NCBI GenBank assembly: GCA_023055425.1
Contig: JALGPY010000002.1
Coordinates: forward strand, 139,125,927-139,189,926
Direction: 5' to 3'
Length of the DNA stretch: 64,000 nucleotides
DNA from: Linanthus parryae
Taxonomy: Eukaryota; Streptophyta; Magnoliopsida; Ericales; Polemoniaceae
Each line of letters opens with the position of its first letter. The stretch's first letter is position 1. Below are positions 22,455-34,758 of this stretch, in pieces. A program made the position numbers and the translations under genes. The notes under the pieces were generated by a model. It made no database searches and had not been told where the DNA came from. It saw nothing but the letters and a program-made list of their open reading frames with translations.

Positions 22455-24569
22455 ATGGAAGAGGGCGAAGAGCCGAGTAGCCCCACCCGAGAACAGATGG
22501 AAGCCAGGTTAGTTGAGGCTGAAAAATTACTGCGGGCAGCAATGACTAGGCAGCACTCAAAACCATATAACAAGTCTGGGAAAGCGATCATCCATGCATT
22601 TGAGGCGAACCTGAAAGGAACTGAGCCAGCCATTGTGGTGCCACCAATTCAGGCAAAAAATTTCTGCCTCAAGCTGTCCACAATTCAGTTCATACAAGAG
22701 AGGGGAACCTACTCTGGCACAAATGATGAAGATCCTCATGCATTCATTGGAAAATTTCAGAACACGTGCCAGGTAATACGCTACAAGGGGGTCACTGCTG
22801 AATCACTTAAACTGTTGTTATTCCCTCATTGCCTCACCGGAGCTGCTAAAGATTGGCTGGATTATTTGCCTTCCAACTCAATCACAACGTGGGAAGATTG
22901 TGTCTCTCAGTTTATGTGCGAATTCTTTCCAATATCACGTATGATTCAGCTGCAGAACGAGATATGGAATTTTAGGCAAAAGCAGAATGAATCACTCGTC
23001 ACAGCATGGGAGCGCCTCACTTTCTTGTTGCGTAAATGCCCCAATCATGGCATTGATAGAGATCATATCATTGAGGTATTCTATAATGGGCTTGACAAGG
23101 CTGATAAAAATAAGGTCGATTTGGAAGCTAGAGGTAGCTTCTTGTTCAAATGCGATGTGGAGGGTGCATATGAGTTGATAAGATGTGTGGTTGAGCAAGA
23201 GGAGAGCTTGGATTCTGAGTGCCAGCATCAAGAACTGATGAAGCATAGCTCCTTGGCACATAACATGGTTCAGGTGAATGCGGTGGAGGTAGTGCATGAA
23301 GTAGCGATTCAAGTGATGCATCATCAGCAGCCAGTACCACCTTCAAATTTGACCGAGATGACAGGGATAATAAAGGTAATGACTCAGCACATGACGGACA
23401 TGTCTACACATGTCAGCACTTTGGAAATTTCACTTCAGGTGGCTCAAGCAGAAATAAAAGATCTGAAAGAGAAAATCGAACAAAGAGCACCGAGCAACAT
23501 TGTTCATACTTCTGAGGAGCAAGCTCAAGCCATCACAACTCGAAGTGGTATTGCACTTGAGGATCCACCATATCCGAGTCATGCCAGAGCTACAGCATCA
23601 AAGGCTAAGGAGCATGAGGTCTTCTATTCTGAGAAGACACCTGTCATGATCCCCCAATCAAAGGGCATGATTCACCAGGATGCAGAGAAATCTACTGAGG
23701 TACTACTTCCATCTTCTTCTTCTTCCAAACTACCATTTCCATTACGTACTAGGAAGAAGAAGGACGATTCTATGGAATACAGGCGCTTTCTAAACGTATT
23801 TTCAAAACTTCACATTAATATTCCGTTGATTGAGGCACTTCAAAAGATGCCAAAATATGCAAGGTTTATTAAAGATGCAGTCCTTGGTAAGAAAGCGGTG
23901 GATGAATTTCAGAGAGTGAACTTAAATGAACAGGTTAGTTCAAGTGTTTTGCATGGACTACCTAAGAAAAAGAAGGATCCAGGTAGTTTTGTCATTGAAG
24001 CTACCTTGGGTGACGCCTACACAGGAAGGGCTCTCTGTGATCTGGGAGCGAGCGTGAATTTGATGCCGTTATCGGTATTCAAAAAGCTAAGTGTGGGGGA
24101 GCCTCCAAGAACTTGTATCACTCTCCAATTTGCAGACAAATCATCCAAGAGAGCCTGTGGGATGATACAGGATGTCCTTGTGAGGGTTGGCAGCCTGATA
24201 ATTCCTGCCGATTTTGTCATATTCGATATGCCAGCAGGTGATGTGCCTATCATTTTGGGCAGACCGTTCTTGGCGACAGGTCGTACTCTCATTGATGTAG
24301 AGAATGGGGAGCTGATTATGAGAGTCAATGATGACATGGAGACATTTCGAGTCTTCAAACCGACTCCCCAATACTCGTGGGAGTATCAGCCAGGGGTTCA
24401 ATTTTCTGTGCCAATGAAGCGCCAAATCCCAAAGTTTTCGCAAGGGGATCCACCTGATTATTGGGCAAGGAACAAGCCATCTGCTGTGCAAGCACAAGAA
24501 GCAGTGCTTCAAATTCAGCACAGGAAAGCTAAGCTGGAAGCGGCACAATGTGCCAGACCACCCTCGTGA
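22455..24569 (+). CDS. Gag-protease polyprotein of element A
   Basis: A single open frame of 704 residues starts at the ATG following ctcaggtaaca. Residues about 75-260 are the gag domain (the DPHAFIGKF, AKDWLDYLPS, TTWEDCVSQFMCEFFP, AWERLTFLLRKCPNHG and FYNGLDKA segments are standard for Athila/Tat gag). A Gln/Lys-rich coiled segment follows at about 300-345. The protease with active site DLGASVNLMP lies near residue 530 and its C-terminal half (PVIILGRPFLATG type) near 600. Gag would assemble particles, the protease would mature them. RT, RNase H and integrase are absent downstream. The frame being intact means recent function or a young insertion. No zinc knuckle of CCHC type is seen. Confidence 0.92.
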   Translation: MEEGEEPSSPTREQMEARLVEAEKLLRAAMTRQHSKPYNKSGKAIIHAFEANLKGTEPAIVVPPIQAKNFCLKLSTIQFIQERGTYSGTNDEDPHAFIGKFQNTCQVIRYKGVTAESLKLLLFPHCLTGAAKDWLDYLPSNSITTWEDCVSQFMCEFFPISRMIQLQNEIWNFRQKQNESLVTAWERLTFLLRKCPNHGIDRDHIIEVFYNGLDKADKNKVDLEARGSFLFKCDVEGAYELIRCVVEQEESLDSECQHQELMKHSSLAHNMVQVNAVEVVHEVAIQVMHHQQPVPPSNLTEMTGIIKVMTQHMTDMSTHVSTLEISLQVAQAEIKDLKEKIEQRAPSNIVHTSEEQAQAITTRSGIALEDPPYPSHARATASKAKEHEVFYSEKTPVMIPQSKGMIHQDAEKSTEVLLPSSSSSKLPFPLRTRKKKDDSMEYRRFLNVFSKLHINIPLIEALQKMPKYARFIKDAVLGKKAVDEFQRVNLNEQVSSSVLHGLPKKKKDPGSFVIEATLGDAYTGRALCDLGASVNLMPLSVFKKLSVGEPPRTCITLQFADKSSKRACGMIQDVLVRVGSLIIPADFVIFDMPAGDVPIILGRPFLATGRTLIDVENGELIMRVNDDMETFRVFKPTPQYSWEYQPGVQFSVPMKRQIPKFSQGDPPDYWARNKPSAVQAQEAVLQIQHRKAKLEAAQCARPPS

Positions 24570-26995
24570 GGTGGCAGAGGTAACATGGTCGGGCCGTCGA
24601 CCTTAAATTACAAAGCGCTGCTTGGGAGGCAACCCATGTAGAGTAGGATTCTTTATGGTTTTTATTTATTTATGAGTTCTCTATATTTGACTATGAGGGG
24701 TGAGAGAGAGTGGACTTATTTTTCTAATCAGTGTGCAGGGACACAGGTACAGAAGACGCACCAGATTCCCCTTCTTGATGTGCATGCTAGAGATTGCATG
24801 AAATTATGGAAAGAAAAAGCCCCACAGGATTATGCATAAAAGAATAGAGAATTGCTCGAGGTCGATGAGCGATTCCAATATGTTGGGTGCCACACGCATG
24901 AGAGGGATACAATTTATATCTTAGCCGCACATCGAATCCGGGTGCGTAGAGACTTCTCCGGAAATTGTCAACGTTCCACAAGACCCCTTCTTGTTGCAAT
25001 TTCACGGCAACGGTGCCCATGTAGGTCCGGGCACCCAGGTACCTCTAACACTCTCTTTCAAGTCTACGTTTTTGAGCGATGAATGAGGCAATCCACCGCC
25101 TACACATTTAAGCGATGAGTCCTCCTTCATTATCTCTAAATTCGTTGAGGACAACGAAACGCTTAAGTGTGGGGGGGGGGGGGGTTTGTATCTATGTTCA
25201 CTAGCCATGTCTTTGTTTGCATCGCCTTGTTACATATAGTTACGTGTTCATATTTTGTTGGTTTATGGTAGGAGTGTGTATTTTATGAATTTTGTTAGCA
25301 CTTTTACATTATTGAGTCCCCTACCCAAAACTTGTGTTTAATCGAGTTGGCCAAAAGCATATAGAGTTAGGAAATATTAAAGAAAAAAAAATCATAACAT
25401 TTTAAATATTTGAGAAAGGGAAATCGAAGAGAGTGAATGTGGAGAGGGCTTAATGATAGAATTCCTTAGGAGTATGAAAATCTGAGGTGAGGTAGACGCG
25501 AGAATCTGGAGTAGGAAGACTTATAGGGCTAATGCACATTAGAAATGCGAGTAGCTGCCTCTCAGACTAGTTATCCTACTAGCGCTACACCACCGTCACT
25601 TAGGTAGTCGTCAACCCTCCTCGTAGTGGCAACGGAACAGCTGTGCGAGTGATGTTTATGGGGGCCTCACGTCCCGTCTCCATCTCCTAGGTCCACTAGT
25701 TACCCCTATTGATCCGTTTACCCCTTTTATTCACAGCCTCTAGCCTAGGAAGCCTTTCATTGTGACTTTCATCACTTGTTAGAATGGTCCTTTCCTATGC
25801 GTCATGATAGAGGGAGTTGAGTTAGGGAGTTTTGATGAGGGTGAGCTGATTTGATACATCTTATGTGGATTCTCTTACATGTCGTCTTTTGAGGGGATGT
25901 GAGGGTGAGTTAGAGACGGTAGCACACTTCGGTGTGGCGGTGAGTCGTGTCCTTACACCACGATCACAGGTGGAGTACCGTAGTGCGTGGTATTTCTTCC
26001 GCACGTCATGGGGTGGGGGTTGGTTGATCTTATAGGAGGCTGTGCTTATACTTTATTTATATTCTCTATATCTTAGGTGACGAGGAGGATCGGTTGGAAA
26101 AGCACGTTTACACACTGACTACTGGGTTCGTGATTTGCTTTGCATCAAGTGTGGGGGTGTCGACATCTATGTTATTACCTCACTAATTTGACACATTCCA
26201 CCCCCATGTTATCTAATTCTGATATTTGATCTCCTCGGATATTACTATCGTATTGTCGGCTCCATGTGCTTAATGTTCTTGTGTGGAAATGAAAAAAAAA
26301 GAAAAAAGAAAGTAAAATAGAAAATGAAAGTGAAATTGAAAGGGAATAAAGGAGCAAGCTTGAAATTGAATAACGGGGAGATTAGCTATTGTTCGAGACC
26401 ACTTCTTCACATTTGTGGCCGCGAGAACGGCGTTGTACCAAGATTGAGGGAATGAGGGTCCGAAGTAGTGAGATTCGGTGTGGTTCCTTGGATTTTGGTG
26501 AGGGAGTGTGAGAATCGGGTTTTATGAGTTAGATCATGACGTCTAGGACTACGCTTCTAAATATCCTATCCTACCCGTCCTAAACCGTCAGCAATTTAAC
26601 CCGTGGATAAATAGCTCAGAAGGTAAGTGCTAGGGATACGTTTGATGAGTGTGCGGAAGCAACATCTTTTGTGTTCGTGCCCGTTCTGTCTAACGAAACT
26701 GGCCGCAAGTTCTACCGATCACCAAAGTTATAGAACTTCCGAGGGAATATGTGAGCCTTATGACTTGCCGGTTTACTTTTGAGATTGCCCAATCTCTAAC
26801 TAAAAAGAAAAAAAAATTGGTGTTGTTTCAATTTTTGCATTGTTTGATAATCGAGTTGCATTGTATAGTCATGTAGATTGAATGGGTGTGTGTGTTGTTT
26901 GTGTCACATGGCTAGTGAAGTTAAATGCAATTCGGTGGATTGAAAATCATAGTGTGGGAAGTGTTTTTGATTTTGCTCGGGACGCGCAAAAAGGT
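24570..26995 (+). other. Non-coding 3' part of element A
   Basis: About 2.4 kb with the phrase gcgctgcttgggaggcaacc (24615-24634), which usually follows coding parts of Athila/Tat-type elements, a poly-G run near 25171-25184, and two purine-rich stretches (aagtgtggggg near 25165 and 26150). No RT, RNase H, integrase or other domain is found on either strand. Confidence 0.75.
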
Positions 26996-27009
26996 AGTGT
27001 GGGGGGATT
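26996..27009 (+). promoter_or_regulatory. Polypurine tract of element A
   Basis: agtgtggggggatt directly precedes the TGATAACTC start of the 3' LTR. Confidence 0.8.
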
Positions 27010-28899
27010 TGATAACTCTATATTAGAGTTATATTTCTTCTACGTTTGTGTACCGTTTTGTGTAGTTTTCGGGTTGAATATATTATAAATACACTATGAA
27101 CTTGAGGAAATTGGATAAGCTTAGCTTTGAGTGATAAATTGTTAATCCGGGCGTTTTTCACATTATTTACATTTATTTTGTCACTTTTGATCGAACGGGG
27201 TGTTTTCGTGTTGTGTTGGACAGAAAACGGAGCTCATGGATCAAGAGGAGGAGGAAAAGGAACTTCGGAACATATGCGGAAGCTTGGGATAGGAAGAAAT
27301 TGGAAGAAAGACGGACAAAGATGGAAAAAGGGGGTCAAAGTGTCATTTTAGAAAGTTTGGATAATGACACTTAACACCCCCAATGAAGAGTAGAAAGAAG
27401 ACTTAGAAAAATTGAGCGGAAGAAAAGTGAAGAAAACCCACTGAAGTGTAGGATCAAAAGTTGATCCTAGGATCAAAGCAGATCGCAGGATCACAATATG
27501 TGATCGCACGATCAAGTGGGCGAAGGTTGTAGAGAAAAAGAAGAAAACCCACTGACTTGTAGGATCACAAGTTGATCCTACGATCAACAGCAGATCGCAG
27601 GATCAGATTTGGTGATCCTACGATTAGACAGAAGATTAGAAGCCAACGTAACAGCAGATCGCACGATCAGCAAAAGCTGATCGCGCGATCTGCTAGCAGA
27701 ACCAGCGCACGCACGGAAAAAGAAAAGAGGCATTAGGGTTATTAATTAATAATGTTTGATGATTAATTAATACACCCTATATTAAAATAAGAGAGACGTG
27801 AAAAGAAAAAAAGGGAGGAGCCATCAATGTGAGAAGAAAAGGAGAAGCAAGAGGAGACGACGAGGAAGAGACAAGCTTCACCATTGAAGCTCTAGTGTTT
27901 GCTTTTTCTTCTTCCTACCTTTCTTAATCAATTTTTATGGAGAAACTCTTTGTTTTTTCTTATTCAACTATGAGTAGCTAAAAACTCCATAGCTAGGCAT
28001 CTCGATTTGAGAACCTAGGGTTCATGTAAACGATGAATATTTTCCGGATTTAATCTTTGCTTCATGATTTCTTGATTTCTTCTTTTGAATCAATTCTAGT
28101 TTCTTTTTTATGTTAGTAATCCTAATTGAGTGACACGATTAGGAGATAAACTAGGGTTTCACTCAATAGTTGATTCATGCTTAAAGTTAGCTTATTTTTA
28201 TTCAATTGTTCTTGTACTATGCTTAATACTCAGTGTTAATGGAGTAGCTAACCGGAAACACTGCTTAGTTAGAGAATGCACGATAGTGATTCTAACTAAC
28301 TAAGATGAGACTTGAACATCAATCCCGTATCACTGAGACTGAGAAGATACGTGTTAGGATTGGCCAAATGTAGGTAGATTCGGTAGGTGAGATTCGACGG
28401 TTTCGTGCAACGGTGGACCGACAGGATCCGTTGTCGTGCATGTCGTTAGCCTACTAGAACGGACCGGTAGACACATGAGACCGATAGGAGATTGTATTCT
28501 ACCGTGAAGTAGAATGACTTGAGACCGATAGGAAATAGTCAGCGCTGTTACCCGGCTTAATTAGAATAGAGTTAACATGTTGCTCAAATAATCCGGAAAT
28601 CGTTTACAACCCTAGGTGATCAGCGAGATTGCCTAGTCCACTCCATTAATTGATTAAGAATTCTTCTTAGTTCCAGTTTATTATTTATTTCTGACTTTAT
28701 TACAGCCACTTGTTTGGGGGTGGCAACACCACAAATTATCACTTTTTTACTCCGGTTACCTAGTGAACAACTCTAAATTGTTAAATATAAACCTGTTGCG
28801 AGATTGTCCTCGAGGGTTTGACAACCCGGATTCCTAAAAATACTCCACTCTTACTACTTGACCGTGCACTTGCGTAATACGCGTTAGTAATCCGCGTCA
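27010..28899 (+). repeat. 3' LTR of element A, full length
   Basis: It is 1890 bp, begins TGATAACTC and ends CGCGTCA, and is followed by the target duplication cattg. It carries the second copy of the GATC array (about 27452-27690). It supplies the 509 bp missing from the 5' LTR. Confidence 0.9.
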
Positions 28900-28999
28900 C
28901 ATTGACCAACAAAGTTACACAACATTTGGATATCCTACACAACTAAAGAGAGTATTGTACAACAGCAGTAGCGGATATCCATAATGGAGGTGCTTAAAA
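28900..28999 (+). repeat. Host repeat between elements A and B
   Basis: It starts with the target duplication of A and matches 19447-19490, then jumps to a piece matching the last codons of the unrecognised gene (agcggatatccataatggag, compare 18927). Most of the gene body is missing, so this third copy is a deletion derivative. It ends in taaaa (28995-28999), the target site of element B. Confidence 0.7.
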
Positions 29000-30436
29000 T
29001 GTGACGCCCCAGAACCCAGGGGTCAATTTTAGGATAAAATAGTGACAATTGAAATCCGACACGACGATCTAACGGCTACCAAATGCGGATCACCACCGTG
29101 GGTACCGAAACAAAGAATTGTCTGCCAAACAGGTACCTTCTGAGCCACCAGCTCAGGTACCAAATAGAACATCGTATCTGAATAAACACTTATTCATTTA
29201 TTTCATAAAAGATGATACAGGCTACGTGACGCTAGATTTGAAAAGTGATCTTTTTATACAAATGATAACAAAGAAACATGTACAATAATCATAACAACAT
29301 GTCTCTATCAATAAGCTATCTCACTAATTCTACCGTCTGATCCGTCCGTTACTAACCTGCAAATACTGTTAGGGGGCGAGCTCGCGCCCAGTAGGTCGTT
29401 CACCTCAACAGTAGGGTGAAATGCAATAAACAATATAATTGTGGCAGGTTACACGTAATATCACATATCACGTAATAATCACATAACACCCAATAACATG
29501 CCAACATATAAGAACAATAATAAACAAATCGACATATATATAACACGAAGCATGCTGATATACCGTAAGCAATAATAGTACTGTAAACTGCATAACCCCT
29601 ATCTCAAAAATAGCATCTGATAACGAATTCAAAACAATAACAGCATCTCAAGTATAGAATGATCTCAGTACTCTCTCTCTCACACTTATCAGTATTCGAC
29701 TTGAATATGAATGAGAGATAACTAATGCACTAGTCCCTATTTATAGAAGATGGCGACCAATCAGGTATCGATGTGTCGTAGGCACTCGTGAAATCCATGC
29801 AGGGTTCGGAGGCCTGAGTCGCGACACATGTCGCATAGGTATCACACATGCAGAGCAGGAGGCTATGACGACGACATACATGTGCGTTATGTGTCAGAAT
29901 CATCTGACTTGCAGTAGGACACGTGTCACGCATGTGACTAAAGCTGCCACACGATGACACGCAGCAGAGCCATGTGTCAAACATCTGGTACAATGGATAA
30001 GATAGTGACACGTGTCACCCTACGTGTCTCCTGGTACACACTTACACCCATACAAACTATACACATTCTATAATACTTGTCATTATGTACTAATCATGAT
30101 TAATTAAGCTAATTAACACTTAAACATGTGATTAGTGCTAATTATTTCCTAAATATTCTTATCCTCAATTTAGCAATTAAAGAAGAAATTAAGACTTTCG
30201 GTGTATTTCTGGACGAGCTTAACTATTATAGTTTTACAATTTTGAGTTATCTATCAGGATACTAAATAACATAAAATTCACTAAAGTAATAGAAGCTTCA
30301 TAAACACAACCACTATACAATGAAACAACTACACTGCATACAATAGCAATTTAGCATGCTAACAAGTTATGTCAAAGTCACGTATGCACAATAAAATGCA
30401 AATAATTTCCTATTTTCAAATATTCGAGATATTACA
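29000..30436 (-). repeat. 3' LTR of element B
   Basis: Matches 30796-32231 throughout with scattered substitutions and small indels. An open frame on the minus strand at 29730-30011 is not a recognisable gene. Confidence 0.88.
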
Positions 30437-30780
30437 ATCTACCCCTCTTAAAGAAATTTCTTCCCGAAATTTCAAAGTAAATTGAGATATTTTATTTGAA
30501 AATCGGTCACGTACCTGAGTCATCACCACTGACAAACTCGTACGAATTTGGGGAATGTGTCACATACAGCCTTAGTTGCGCAACCCTAATCTCTAATCAG
30601 CTGATATCACAATCAGCAATAAACCGAGTCCATGACTCAATAGCCACAACTAAGCACTGAGTCCACATCATTTTCCACTTTGGTAGAGCTTTGTCATCGG
30701 ATCTGTGATTCAAAACCAATTAGAAATACGGCGTAGATAAACCCATATTGTCCCGTCGTCCCAAAACAGAGCATAACCGT

Positions 30781-30792
30781 GCTCTGATACCA
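30781..30792 (-). promoter_or_regulatory. Primer-binding site of element B, tRNA-Met
   Basis: TGGTATCAGAGC on the minus strand, three bases from the inner end of the 5' LTR. Confidence 0.88.
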
Positions 30793-30795
30793 TGT

Positions 30796-32231
30796 TGTGA
30801 CGCCCCGGAACCCAGGGGTCAATTTAGGATAAAATGGTGACAATTGAAATCCCGCACGACGATCTAACGGCTACCACCTGCTAATCACCACGACGGGTAT
30901 CGAAACAAAGACTCGTCTCCAAACAGGTACCTTCTGAGCCACCAGCTCAGGTACCAAACAGAACATCGTATCAGAATAAACACTTATTCATTTATTTCAT
31001 AAAAGACGATACAGGGGTACGTGACACTGGATTTGAAAAGTCATCTTTTTATACAAATAATGAAAAAGAAACGGGTACAATAATCATAACAAAATTTCTC
31101 TATCAATAAGCTATTTCACTAATTCTACCGTCTGATCCGCCCGTTGTAACCTGCAAATACTGTAATGGGGTGAGTTCGCGCCCAGTAGGTCGTTCACCGC
31201 AACAGTAGGGTCAAATGCAATAAACAATACAATTATGGAAGGTTACACGTAGTATCAGATATCACATAATAATCACATAGCACCCAATAGCATGCCAACA
31301 TATAAGAACGATAATAAATGAATCGACATATATATAACACGAAGCATGCTGATATACCGTAAGCAATAATACTATTGTAAACTGCATAATCCCTAACTCA
31401 AAAATAGCATCTGATAACGACTTCAAAACAATGACATCAACTCAAGTATAGAATGATCTCAGTACTCTCTCTCACACACTTATCAGTATTCGACTTGAAT
31501 ATGAATGAGAGATAACCAATGCACTAGTCCCTATTTATAGAAGATGGCGACCAATCACGTATCAATGTGTCGTAGGCACACGTGTCATCCACGCAGGGGT
31601 CGGAGGCCTGAGTCACGAAATATGTCGCATAGGTGTCACGCATGCAGAGTAGGAGGCTATGGCAGCGACACACAGATGGATTATGTGTCAGAATCATCTA
31701 ACTTGCAGTAGGACACGTGTCGCGTATGTGACTAAAGCTGGCACACAACGACATGCAGCAGAGCCGTGTGTCAAACATCTGGGAAAGTGGCTAAGGAAGT
31801 GACACGAGTCACCCTACGTGTCTCCTGGTACACACTTACACCCATACAAGCTATACACATTCTATGATACGTGTCATTATGTACTAATCATGATTAATTA
31901 AGCTAATTAACACTTAAACATGTGATTAGTGATAATTATTTCTTAAATATTTTTATCCTCAATTTATCAATTAAATAATAAATTAAGATTTTCGATGTAT
32001 TTCTGAACGAGCTTAACTATTATACTTTTACAATTATGAGTTCATCTATCAGGATACTAAATAACATAAAATTCACTAAAGTAATAGAAGGTTCATAAAC
32101 ACAACCACTATACAATGAAACAACTACACTGCATACAATAGCAATGGAGCATGCTTACAGGTTATGTCAAAGTCACGTATTCACAATAAAATGCAAATAA
32201 TTTCCTATTTTTAAAATTTTGAGATATTACA
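30796..32231 (-). repeat. 5' LTR of element B
   Basis: Begins at 32231 in element orientation with TGTAATATC and ends at 30796 with GGGGCGTCACA. Confidence 0.88.
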
Positions 32232-32236
32232 TAAAA

Positions 32237-32706
32237 CCCCGTCATGGCCCCCTGAATGAAGCCGCCCCTCTAATGTAGCCTATTATATTATGTTGTTGTC
32301 AGTTCATGTGTTGTTAGTCTTTCAGTAGTGTTGTTCTTGCCAGAATTTTGTTAACCCTTTTGTAGGTTGTGTTTGAAATCCCATCTTGATCTCTTTAATG
32401 AAGCCTATAATTTAACTTTTTTTGCTGTTTGAATTCTTGAGTTGGTGGAAATTGCCATCCCATTCAAGGATATGGGGAAACATGATGATTTTGCCGATAT
32501 TCTCTCTTTTGACTGTTTTGATGCTTCTGTCTTGTTGTTACAATTAATTCCAAAGGGGAGTAACAGAAAAAACATTGCACATTCCAGTGATAGTAAAATT
32601 GGCCAAAGAAATTTTACTTGACAATTCACCTACAATGTAGCTTATATTTTAGTAGGTAACTGTTTCAGTATGATATTAATCCAGCCTAGATTTGCTTTAG
32701 GCACCC
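32237..32706 (+). repeat. Host repeat between elements B and C
   Basis: It continues the host sequence interrupted by B (ccccgtcatgg as at 18954) and contains the gttggtggaaattgccatcc motif and the gatgcttctgtcttg module. It ends in caccc (32702-32706), the target duplication of element C. The uninterrupted paralogue is 17560-17640. Confidence 0.75.
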
Positions 32707-34510
32707 TGTTAAGGAACGTAAATTGCACATTTTAGTATGTTATTGAACTCTTGATAACTTACTTATATGTGTAACTTGTGTATTATAACTCTATTTCTAG
32801 ACTTATGCTTGTTTCTTTTAGTTTGTGTAGAATTTCTTTATTTTGTAGGAAATATTGCGCTTTGGAACTCAAGGAAATATTCCACAAAACTCAAGAGGCG
32901 ATTCAAGGGAGCTTAGGAGGGCCAAAAGACACGAAGAAGGTACTTGGAGCGCTTGATTAGAAGAATAGTGAAGATTTGAGAGGCCAAGATTGAAGACAAA
33001 GAAAGTTAGAAGGCCAACGTTACATCAAAGGGGCTTATTTGAAGATAAACTAATGGAATGGGGCTAAAGTGCAAGGGTCTAAATATTTTAAAGATCTAGT
33101 TTGACCGGATGGGGGTTTATTTGCAATTTTCTCAACGTTTTAAGAGGCAAGGGGGTATTTTAAAAGCTTCTAGCAAACAAAGGGGGAGCCGGGTGAAATT
33201 ATGATGAAATGGAGCCCTTCCCTCACGTCTTTTCTCTCTCCCCGTCGCTAGAACACAAAGACCAACGAAATCTCCATGGAAGCTTCGACCAAGCTCCTTC
33301 AAACCCTCACCCCGGCCTCATTTCTTCACCAAATCAGATGAAATTTGTCCCAAATTGCTCCCCAATCAATTCTCTACATATCCTAACCCCTAATTCGGCA
33401 TAATAAGTCACGAAGAGAAAAGCCCCAATTCACCTAGGGTTCATGAAGCTTCCTAAAATCAATGATTGAGAGAAGATTGGTTCAATTCAAGGGTTGAGAT
33501 ATGTTCTTGGAGGCCAAGAAACCCCTTCCCCACTGCCTATATAAGCTAAGGACGAAGATTGAAGAAAGGACCTCTCCACCAACACAAAAGCTAAGCCGAA
33601 CCCTTGCCTCTCTCTCTCTCTTCTCTCTCGGCCTTGGCCGATTTCTGGGTAGTTCTTGGTGATTCCGTGCTCGTTTTGAGCAAATTCGGAGCCAAGAACA
33701 CCTTAGGGAAGAGTTGGGTCAGATTCAAGGTTGTTCTTCATAGTGTTCTTCATTGTTCTTAGCTTGTTCTTCATTTTTTTTGGGTTACTTGGCTACTTTT
33801 AGTTAAAGTTGAAGAATAGCTTGTGTATTCTTGAGTTGAAGCTTGAATATAATTAAAATATTCATGAGTATGCTTGATATCTCTTGTGTTGCACTCTCAA
33901 ACATGAGTAGCTAAATGTGTTGTTGGATTGATTGGTGATCCTAGTTGATTCTTGAAACTAGAATACGTTTGTGCTTTGTGTTTTGTTGTTTGAGGGATTG
34001 AATTCTTGAGTTCTACGAGTTGAAATAGGAATCTTTATTGTGGCTTGATTGAGTATGTGGATTTCAATCGAAATAGACATACTCAATGCTTGAGGCAACA
34101 TTGATTTGGATTTCTCCATTTGAACTCATGGATTGAACTCTCAAGAAAATGAGTTGGCTGTTGAAATCGGGTTACATGAATCACTAGGAGATCCAATTGA
34201 TCCAACTTTTCTCTTACTAGTTCTACAAACTCTTTAGCAACATCTTTTTAATTGCCTAGTTGTTTACTGAGTTTCTTTGAATTGTTTCACACCAATCCTT
34301 GCTCTACCAAGCTTACTTGGTAGATTTGAAGCTTGGCTATCTTAAAAAGCCTTTGAGAAATTTACTTTATTGCACTAGTTCGATTTAGTTTAGATTGTTT
34401 CTTTATAATCAAGTGTGAGATCTCTCTTTCCCAATCCTTGTGGATTCGACTCCGGACTTACCAGATTACTACTTGTAGCGATATCCTTTACTTGGGATTT
34501 TCGTCGAACA
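32707..34510 (+). repeat. 5' LTR of element C
   Basis: It is 1804 bp, from TGTTAAGG to TCGTCGAACA. A TATA box (TATATAAG) lies at 33538. Up to 33561 it is very similar to the 3' LTR. From 33562 the two are only distantly related until the last ~100 bp. Confidence 0.88.
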
Positions 34511-34516
34511 AGTTTT

Positions 34517-34535
34517 TGGCGCCGTTGCCGGGGAT
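34517..34535 (+). promoter_or_regulatory. Primer-binding site of element C, tRNA-Asp
   Basis: TGGCGCCGTTGCCGGGGAT is the complement of the 3' end of tRNA-Asp(GUC) including CCA, six bases after the LTR end (spacer agtttt). The sequence after it (tggtgataag) no longer matches the tRNA. Confidence 0.9.
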
Positions 34536-34758
34536 TGGTGATAAGAGGACTTACTCTTTAGTTACGTGCTTGTTTTTCTTGTTTTTATTTTTTAGATACG
34601 CTTAAAGAAAATTCCGGGTTCATATTTGAACTTTGGAACAAAAAAAAGCGAAAAGTAAAAAATCACAAAAACATACTCTTAGTTTTTGTTCATCTATTAG
34701 TGGTAGTATTAGCTTAGCCCCTTCCAAATATTTAAGCTTACTTAATAGCTTAGAAATC

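Larger units (their letters stand above)
20952..28899 (+). mobile_element. Element A: gag-protease-only Athila-like LTR retrotransposon
   Basis: It begins TGATAACTC and ends CGCGTCA, flanked by cattg at 20947-20951 and 28900-28904. The paralogous sequence at 19431-19475 shows the same site without the element. The inside holds one intact gag-protease frame and 2.4 kb of non-coding DNA where RT, RNase H and integrase should be. The LTRs (20952-22345 and 27010-28899) are near identical where they overlap, so insertion is fairly young. The 5' LTR lacks its last ~509 bp and the primer-binding site. The LTR style and the gag-protease type place it near Athila/Tat elements. Confidence 0.9.
29000..32231 (-). 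mobile_element. Element B: long-LTR element with a 359-bp interior
   Basis: It starts TGTGACGCCCC and ends GAGATATTACA, with taaaa at 28995-28999 and 32232-32236. LTRs of 1.44 kb (29000-30436 and 30796-32231) enclose only 359 bp. The inverse of gctctgatacca at 30781-30792 is an initiator tRNA-Met primer site, and the inverse of atctacccctctt at 30437-30449 is the polypurine tract, so the element lies on the minus strand. The TGTAATATC...GGGGCGTCACA ends and the leader style are those of chromovirus-type Ty3/gypsy elements. No coding sequence remains; it is a deletion derivative or a LARD/TRIM-like form. LTR differences are numerous, so it is older than A. Confidence 0.88.

Noticed and set aside
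22992..24548. Several minus-strand frames inside the gag-protease gene of element A
   Set aside because: Shadow frames of the plus-strand 704-codon frame.
29730..30011. Cys-rich minus-strand frame in an LTR
   Set aside because: It is LTR sequence; the partner LTR does not keep the frame as a gene.
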